DNA from: Effrenium voratum | Lineage: Eukaryota; Sar; Dinophyceae; Suessiales; Symbiodiniaceae | Assembly: GCA_963377175.1 (NCBI GenBank) | Contig: CAUJNA010003794.1 | Location: forward strand, 62,001 to 126,000 | Length of the DNA stretch: 64,000 nt | Reading direction: 5' to 3' | Shown: one piece after another, positions 52,101 through 61,100 of the stretch | How positions within the stretch are numbered: position 1 is the first letter of the stretch | Layout: each line of letters begins with the position of its first letter | Made by a program: the position numbers and the translations under genes | The notes under the pieces: model-generated | Database searches by the model: none | Told to the model about the DNA's origin: nothing | The model's input: the letters and a program-made list of their open reading frames with translations, nothing else

Positions 52101-55100
52101 CCAGTTCTAGAATCGATTCTTCTTGTTTGCTGCACTTGGTTGTTTGCTTCACTTGGAGCCACTGGTAAAATGTCCAAATGTATCCTGAGTCCCCAGCAGA
52201 AACGAGGAGTCAACCACTCGACCTCCGAGCCGAATGCGCCGAATGTGCGCGAACTCCGCCTCTGCCAGGCTAGGCGGTCAACTGATTGTATCCTCACGTG
52301 CTCCAGGTCCTGCGCAGGGCTGTCGTGGTGGGAAAAGTCACGTACTCCGTGCATCCCCAAAAAGCACACCGAAGCCATTGGGGGGGGGAGGGGATTTCCC
52401 TAAGAAGTGGCCGCAAACATACTCTTCCATTTGCTTCTTCGCCCCCTGGAGAAAAAAATACATTCCCAGTACTGAGAGATTCCCTTTAAAGCTAGCCAAG
52501 GAAAACAAAACATGTTCTTAAGCAAATGGATGTACTCCGTGGATCCCAAAAAAAAGTGGGCCTAAAACCCATATTTGCCAACGGAAAAGTCGGAATCCGG
52601 ACTGTTGGAATCACAGGAAGTGGGCCTAAAGCCGTATATATTTTCCACAACTATGCTCCGTGCCCTAGGAAAATATGCGGATTCCACTCTCTGTCATTCC
52701 ATCTAATTGTGTAGGCAACCAAGGGAAACGCTGTTAAACGCTGTTACGTAACTGGGATCCCCTGGGAATGCATCACTACGGCCGGGCAAAACAAGAAACA
52801 CCCAAACCTCCCGAAAGGGCACCTGAGAGGTGAACCCCCACCAGCTCCAGGCACCAACCAGAAACCCTTCGGACCAGGCAGGCACAAGACAAGAGGAGTT
52901 TGAAGACATGTTCCCACAAGTTGGTGTGTTTCTTGTTTTAGGGTACCCCGTGTTTGTGTTTTTTTTAAGCACCATTTTGTTGCGGACACCTTGCCTCCAA
53001 CCAAGTGACAGCTGAATTGCATTGCCTTGAAGCTTTGTGTCAAGCCACATTCTGGCTTGTGGATAACAGAACCGATCTGCGCCGATCGATTGTTTGAACG
53101 TCAGCCATCTGAGGGGATGGGGGAAGTTCACCCTCTCTTGGCGTGTGTGCATAGTCACGCATATGTGTCCAACATGTATACACATAGGTTTCGAACAACA
53201 GCCACATGTAAGTACGCATAAATGGCAAGGCAACCCACATGCTTGAAATGTGCGTGTGTGTTTGTGGTCGGTTTCTAGTCGGTTTCCTTCCCACAAAAAA
53301 TCCAGCCAAAAAGGGTCCGCATCTTGATATATAGGTGGGAGGTCAGGAGAACATTTTTTGCACAGAAGGTTCAAAGTAACTGGGCCAATTTTCTGCGGCC
53401 CTCAACAGTAAACCCCTCCACAAAGGAGGATGATTGCTTGTGATCAGAATCTTGTACAGTATCGTATCCTGCCTGGGACCTTTGCACGCAACAACTCGGC
53501 ACCCTTTAGTGAGGGTCTACTCTGTTGGGGTGGGGTTTTTAGGGGACCAAAAGGAAAAAAACACCAACTCTCAGGGTCTCTTATCTTGCTTGTTCTCAGC
53601 AGGGAATGAGGGAATGCCCCGGATAAACAATCCCTTGTGGCTTCCGTTTATTCGGGAATCTCCAAAGGGTTCTGTCCCCACCACCCGGAACGATCATCAC
53701 CTACCGCCTATCGCACCAAGTCCCATCCTTGAGCAGCAAGCGATCGCGGCCCGGCACTTTCAGCACCGGCTCCATGGCACCCGTCGGCACCCGAGGACTT
53801 GGGGACTGGGGGCAGTCGCCGCGTGGGAAGCTTTGGCCGGCTTTGGGCCTCTGTTGCGGCAGGCGGGTGTCCACTTTTTGGGGGGAACCCCCCCCAACAC
53901 AAAATGTGGTTTTCATGTTGGTTCCCTTTTGAAAACAACAAACAACGGATACCCTTACAGTTGACGTACGCAAGCCGAAAAGGTTTCTATACCCAACTAC
54001 TCGTGGATTGCCTCCTTGACCGAACTTTGGGTGGCGTCTGGGAAGTGAGTCAAGTGAGTATGAACACACGCCGACAAAACCATTGCAGCAACAGCCCCAC
54101 AAACAAAGAATTTGAAACACAGCAAACAGAAACACAGAAACAAACAAACATGAACATTGCTATAAATAGGCCTGTAGGCAACCACGAGTTCGACACATTT
54201 CAGCACAAAAGTGGATTCCAGCCCAAAAAACGGGTCCCAGCCGTTTGGACGGCGTGTCCTTTCGGAATCATGAATCCTGAAACCCTCAGCCCCGACACAA
54301 AATGAGCCCTTCAGCTTCCCGCCTTTCCGCGACGCCACGCTGGAAGTGCCTTGGTTTCAGTCTTCTGAGACCCGAGCCCAGTGGACGAAACTGACAAGAT
54401 TCAAAAACTGATCGCAGGCCGTCCGAAGGGTTGGGCCAACAACTTTGCACATGATTAAGCCAGTGTGGTTTACACATCTCAGATCATCTTAGTTACGTTT
54501 TTTTTTCAACAGGACTCCACGTGAGCTGACAAAAGCGAATCCACTACACGCTGGCCATCGGGGATTCAGTGGTTTGCACTGGCAACGTGCCGATCTTCTG
54601 AAATTGCCACGAGGATGTGCTGGCAGGAATTCAACTAGACGGATGCTGTCGAGAAGCAAACTCCACTCTATGTGGTAGTTGCTCTGCGAATCAACTTGCC
54701 ATATCGTAAACCAACCCAGAGGGTCCAAGTCCTTCATGAGGATGGCTTTTGGAAGTAAAAAGGGGTCTAAGTACCTGAGAAGGTACTTGGACCCTCTAGG
54801 CATGATGGAATATGCCGCAAATATGCCATTGTCACCACGAACGAAGACTCACACCTGAAATGAGCCGTCTCTCGGCACCTCTGCGATCTTAGCCCCTCCA
54901 TTGCTCTTGCTTGGGCCAACACTGGGATTGTAATTCATACCTGGCCACCCAAACCCTGCAACAGCCCGCATCCTGCGACAACCTGCAATGCTTTACACTG
55001 GCCAAACCAAAATCAGATGTCCAGTTGCAACAGGACCCCCGCCCCATTTTGAGATTCAGAAGTCGCCTATACCCAATTTCATGCTTGCTTCGGAGTATCA

Positions 55101-58100
55101 TGTCAACTCCTTGTTAATAAAGAATCAATAATAATCTCTCTCAGCTCGATTCGAGACTCGCAGCCTTCGAACCCGAGGCATCCGCGTTTTCAAAGAGCGC
55201 ACGCGGACACATGCCCGGGTAGTGCTGAATAATGAGCACGGTGCTGGCCTAGCTGAAACATCAGGCGCGCATCCATGCCAAACAACTGGGGTGAAGTCCA
55301 AGATGTTCTCGCGTGTTTCCACATCGTCTCCAGCTAAAATAAGCGGGACATGGGGAACTTACCCTTGGCTCGCGAGGCGGGCAATTCACAGCTGAGATGC
55401 CAAAGCGTTCCTCGCAACATGGAAGCTGACAGGAGGGCTTCTACAACTGCAGTCGTGCCAGTTCTGTTGGGGGAGTTGTCAAACATGTGGCCCCTTTTTG
55501 GACCCGCTGCCGCCCCCGTGCCGCCTCTTAAAGAGAAAACCAAACGGGGCCCGGCAATCTTTTGACAAACACACTTTTGAAAGAGGGTGGGTCAACCCAA
55601 ACCGAACATTGAACTACTCACAAAAGGGACAGCAGGTGACAGGCCAGTTCCAAGGGAACAGGGAACATGGCAAGAGCCCGACCGACTAGGGTTACATAAC
55701 TTAGATTCGCACACGGAACTAAGCTTACACTCAAACAAACTAGGGCTGTGATCAGAGCTTTGGTCTCGTCAATCCGCCCCCAGCTGGAACTCAGTGCTCG
55801 CACTCCACCCAAAGGGGGTAGCGCAATCAGCAGGTAGCTCGACCCCCTGCTCCAAATACCCCCTTTTTCTAGGGTATTTGTTGGAAAGCCTGGTTTTTCA
55901 AGGCAATACCTCCTTTTTAGTAGATGGTCGACATGATACCCTTGGAGTCGGGGGGTGCAAGGCGGGCGCCTTATTGTGAGACCAAGGCCTGGGCCGTGCT
56001 CTTTTGGGCTCTCCACACCACCAGGTCATCGCCCGCCTCGCCGGGAACCAAGCGAAGCGAGTCGTGGACATTAACATATGATTCTCCAGCTTTAAAGATC
56101 CAAGATGCTCATGGACACCAATGTCTTATTCTAAAGTTATACGGATGACTTTGCAAACATGCTCTATGCTGACAAACACCATCCATGTCTTGCACTCGTG
56201 GATTCTGCACAAGCACACACGGTCAAAACTTAGCACCTCTGTTCGGCACAGCTGAAAAATGGAAGGCGACAAATCTGCCAAACATTTGGAGTGCCCAGTT
56301 CAACCACAAGTTTGATCTTATTCTTTTAAATCGGGTTCTCAAGGCTCATGGGGGCTGGGGAGGGAGGAGAGGCGCGAGGGAGCTCACACATGGCCCTGTG
56401 GCGCCTTATTGAGCTTGCTCCCCCTCCCCTCCCTCCCCCAATCAAGGACTCAAGGCCCAAGCTCACCAGGTTTGCTCATGATCTGATGATGCGTGAGACT
56501 AGGGCGCAGGTTCCCCAGAAACCAGCCAATGGTGCGATGCTAGGCACTGGACGTGCGCAAGGCACTGTGTGCCGGCTCTTGCTCGCCATTTCATGGTGGC
56601 AACTTTCAACGGAACATAACAGAAGTCATAACACTTTATTGTATGAACGTGTCTTTGCTTAGGGGGCCAGGGGACCCCTTCAAAAAAAAACAAAGAACAA
56701 CAAGCCCTTTGAAACCAGAAAAGAAAGGTACCCTCAAAAAGACGAGCCACCCATATAAGCCTTCTGAGCATGGGGAAGCTTGGATGGTTTGCCGGTTTGA
56801 AGAAGCATGAAGAAGCCCAACTGGTGTCAAAAAACATGGGTGTCCTTTCAATCCCCATTTCGAGGCAATGGAAGTCATCCATCGCTGATTTATGCTGGTT
56901 TGCTGTCCCCTTGGCGTTGTTTTTTGTTGTGGGGCCGGGACGCGGGGGAGGGGGGGGGGCTGGTTTGCTTTCCCTTTCCTTTCTTCCATTTGCTTAAGCC
57001 CCCGGAACAAAAAACATAAAAAATACTCCCAGTAGTGATAGATTCCCTTTAAAGCCAACAAGGGAAATACCAAATATTCATTTCAGCAAGTGGAAGCTTT
57101 GGGAGGCAAAAAACCAGCAGCCCGTTTTGAGGCAACATCCGGAGAGTGGATGTGACGAACTGCCGCGGCCTTGGCCACCTTCTTGAGAAAGGCGTCCGAG
57201 ACCGGTCGGCCTGACGCGTGTGTCATTCGGGTGCGGGTGATGATCTGATGATGCGGCAACCGGCGGAAGGAGAACCCAGGAGTAAAACAAACTATGGGTA
57301 TGTTGTTTGTTTTTTGTTTTGTTTTCCTTTCCAGGGTAACCCCTTTTTTGGTTGGGATTTTAAAGGGAAACCAAGAGGAACACCACCGCTTTGGGGGTGT
57401 GCCCTAGAAAAAGACACAACACTATGCACGTTTTTTTGTCAAGAAACATAGGTTCATTCATCGGGGTGTCCCTTTTCTTGCAAGGAATCCTTCGGCATTT
57501 TGGAGGAACACCATCAATCCGCCACGTCCACCGATTTGGACAGCACAACGCACATCTTCGAACTTCCTCCAGGGCCTGGTGAGTTCTGAACCGCTCGTGG
57601 GACCATTCGCTCCACTTCAAAGGGCAAAACCCTCGTCGTCATGGAGCAAGGACACATGCCTGCACCCCGCCTCCCCCACTCACCCCACTCACCTCACTCA
57701 CCCCACTCACCCCACCCACCCCCGGTTTTCCGGACATCCTTCCAACAGCATCCTGCGCCCAGGTTCCGCTGAAGGTAGCCCGCGCCTCCGCAAAGGTTGT
57801 CGGCAATGCCTCGAGCTTGCCTGGGCAAAAAAATGACAACAAACGGACGCGCGCAGGCAGAATGGCGAAAAACTGCGGCCCAAACTTTCCCAAGGCTTGA
57901 TGCGGTGCGTCGTTGGTCAAGAATACCCTTTCTTTTAACAGGGAAACCAGCAGAAAGCTGGAACATCTAGCAATTCTCTTGCTCCGTGCTTGAATTCACG
58001 TGGTCATGAAACACGCTGTATTCCCGCGCATGTGTCCTGGCCGGCGATCCGAATCCAAGGAATCGGAAATCTGACAAATCTGGAGCTCCAAGGCCGTGAC

Positions 58101-61100
58101 GGGTTGCCGGCAATGATATTGGGGTCCATCTTGCCGTTGGTGTCGACCATGATTACCTTTGGCTCCAGTGGAAACTCACACCCCAATTTCTCAGTTGCTC
58201 AGTTTGGACCGGGTCCAAACGAGGGAAACCAAAAGGTCAAAAGGACGGCTTCGGGCAAGAGAGCAATTGGACACCTGAAGTCCTACTAGAAGGTTTCGTG
58301 TGTTTGAAACAGACCCCGACATACTGTGGATGGACGAAATCCTGCACCACTTTGAAACCATGGGAAACCATTAACCATTGTTTGTTGGTATTTACCAGGG
58401 GAATCGAATCATTCTAGGGTTTCTTGGGTGCTGCGAAATGGATTTCTTCCATCCACAGTATCCACAGATCCTCAACTTGCTTCATGTGGGGCTTCCCAGG
58501 ATCGCGAGCCATCTGCCTGCCTCGAGACTGGCGTCCGGGATCTCGTAGTGATAGTTGTAGTCCGGCATCCAGAACGGCCTGCTCAGTTTCTGAGCTGGCG
58601 ACAGATGGCCTATGAATTTCTTGACATGCCGTGGGCAAAGAGGTTTTTTGGGATTTCAGCCAAACAGACATAATAGCATGGATTTGGCCGTAACTTGGAA
58701 TTGGTGGCCAAGCAGTCGAAATGCATTCGACACCCGTTGCATACGGACACGTTTGATGGTCTCCTTGGTGAATCAAATCAATGACTGAACGTCAATGGCT
58801 TCTATTAAGACCAACCGAGCTTCAGGAACGGCCTTCGGCCTCTTCTAAAAACACCAGCAAACGGGGATGTAATTTCATGTGATTGACGGAAACACATCTT
58901 GCATGGGTGATGAGCAACTTCTGTAAAACAAACGGGGAGTTCTGACCATCAAGAATTTGGGAGGGTATTCCAATCATAGGACCATATTCATTTTGCAGGG
59001 TCCTTGTATGACTCGACTATTCTATGCTCCCTTGGAACATGACCCTGCCGGAAAACCATCTCAGACTGGCCGATGTTCACCGACAAACCCGCTTCAAACG
59101 TCGCACCAAATGAAATGCGCTTTCCCGGCATCGTCCAAATGGGGAAGCCAACATGAGTTTTTCTCCACTGGGCTCACCTGCAAACAGCCCACCCAAGGAG
59201 GGTGGTTCTTTTTGTTTTTTAAATATCAGAGCACACGCACGCCCTTGGAACATCATTGCAAAACCACCTGTCAGAATCCAAGTTCAGGTTCAAGCGATGC
59301 GGCCTGAGAATGAAATACATGCAAGAAGAAAACTGGATGTGAGACTTTGCGTCGCTTGCTTCCTTCGGGACCCTACAGTGGCCCACGTGTTGTGCCAAAT
59401 CGCCAATGAACGAAAACCCATTTCACCCTTCTGAGAAGGGTTGCGGGAATTGCCCGTCCCTCCCCCTCTCAAGAAACAAATAGTTCTTTGAAGGGCCCTC
59501 TCGCAGAAACAACACGGAAGCTCCTGATCCCCTTGGTAAATCAAGACAAGTCACCAATCCCAAAGTGCGTTCCCCACTATGCACCTTCCAACAATAGGCA
59601 GGCCTACCAAAAACTAAACATGTGGGTTTTCCTCTCCTCTTGAAAGCATGAGCCAAATGGTGAGGTTATTCAGCTGAGTGTCCTTGAAAATGCTGGATGG
59701 ACCCCTCTTTGCTTTTCGGATCTGTGTCCAAAATCCCAAAAATCGTGGCTCCCCTTTGATTTTACTTTGTTTCAACCCCTCAAAGGGCACAAGAGACGGA
59801 CCCATTTTGAGGGGCGCAAAAAAATTAGGCCACCAAGGAACCGCCTTTGAACCGCCCCACCTGGTGCTGTCAGGTCTCCCCGGGTTGCGGTCCTTTGCGG
59901 CCGTGCGGCGTGAGTGAGTTCTGGGGCCACACAAATGGTACTTAGATGGTCTGGGAGTTGGCGAAATGCCGAGCTTTTGCCCTGGTTGTAACCCACTTAC
60001 AATGGTTGTAAGTCCCCGGAAGCCAGGGTTACTAAACATTTAGCTAAGTCCCAGACCATCTAAGTAGGGGATAGTCCCCTCACTTTCCGAGTGGATTCGC
60101 CCAGAAAAGTCACCCGATTTGTTTGCCGCCAAAATGGTCCAAACCCAGAAAGCGCTTAAAGTCCAGGAACTCAAAAAGTGAGTGTCTGGACTCAGTTGCC
60201 CCAGTCTGGACCCCAAGCTGATCACCTTTCGCGGCCACACAGAAAGGGATCCCAAAAAAGGAGGGGGAACGTTTTAATCAAGTCATTTCAAGTCGTCACC
60301 ATAGGTGTCCTTTTAGGGGAAATAGATGGATTTCCCTGGTAGATGATTAAACCACCAGGTAAACCGGGAATCGCCATCTATTTTTCGACCAAAACAACCA
60401 AAAAGGACACCTATGGTCGTCACGCTACCACTCTCCCCTGTCAACGGGGAGCTGGGCGGGTTGCAAGTTGCAAACTGACTGATAACAAGACCAGTTTTGG
60501 GGGGATGGCGTTTTGCGGTTCAAAGAGAAACACCCCATTTTGAGGATTCTCATTTTTTGCCGGCAAAACCGTAGACGAAATTCTTGAACACATGAAGGTC
60601 TGCGAACTGCTGCAAAATGTTGTGACCCTTGGCGGACATGAAACATATGTGGTTTTATGATTGTCCATCATACTTGGAGTGTTCCACATTGAGAGCCATA
60701 ACCGGATCCTGCGGCACATGGGAAGCCAAGTTGTCCCCGCCATTTGTCCTCCCTAATCAGTTGCTCACAGTCATCAACCTTCAAGGGGAGGGGCGTGGAG
60801 TGGGCTCCCCTACCCTCCGTCCCCCACTTCCCTTTTGAGGGGCTGGGGAGGGGATCAAAACCGATCACTCGAAATCTACGCTGAAAAAAACTTCGCATCT
60901 GCCCCTCAGGCGTTGCTTGCGGGGAGTTTGGACCAACTGAGGTGGTGGCACTTGAGCTGCAGGGGTTGTCAAGCGGGTACCACGCGTTTGGTGGGTTTAC
61001 AGGAAAACCCACATGTTTCATCATTCTTCTTCGGGGGGGCCCTGAAATTTTGGCACCTGGTTGCCTTTGCCGCGCTTTGCCAAAAGCCTGGCACCCGCCT

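Larger units (their letters stand above)
50024..53727 (-). other. EF-hand gene intron 1 (3.7 kb)
   Basis: Contains a family M element (50192-50324), a broken open frame (50519-51043), a CAAA-rich tract (51065-51135) and a family F element (52423-52529). The 223-aa minus frame at 52703-53374 has no motif. Confidence 0.35.
46047..53728 (-). other. Span marker for nested gene (see the CDS entry at 46047-53775)
   Basis: This entry only marks that every base from exon 1 of the EF-hand gene to its stop lies within the phosphatase intron between exons 10 and 11. The gene itself is described in its own entry. Confidence 0.3.
55392..57160 (-). other. Phosphatase intron 8
   Basis: Contains a family N element (55840-55969) and a family F element (56983-57096). 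A small exon is expected here before CELPASRAK but was not identified. Confidence 0.35.

Noticed and set aside
52703..53374. 223-aa minus-strand open frame
   Set aside because: No motif; lies in an inferred intron and looks like chance openness.
58461..58530. Minus-strand frame reading RQMARDPGKPHMKQVEDLW next to the MITE
   Set aside because: Considered as a phosphatase exon, but the overlapping frame WMPDYNYHYEIPDASLE fits family, phase and donor far better.
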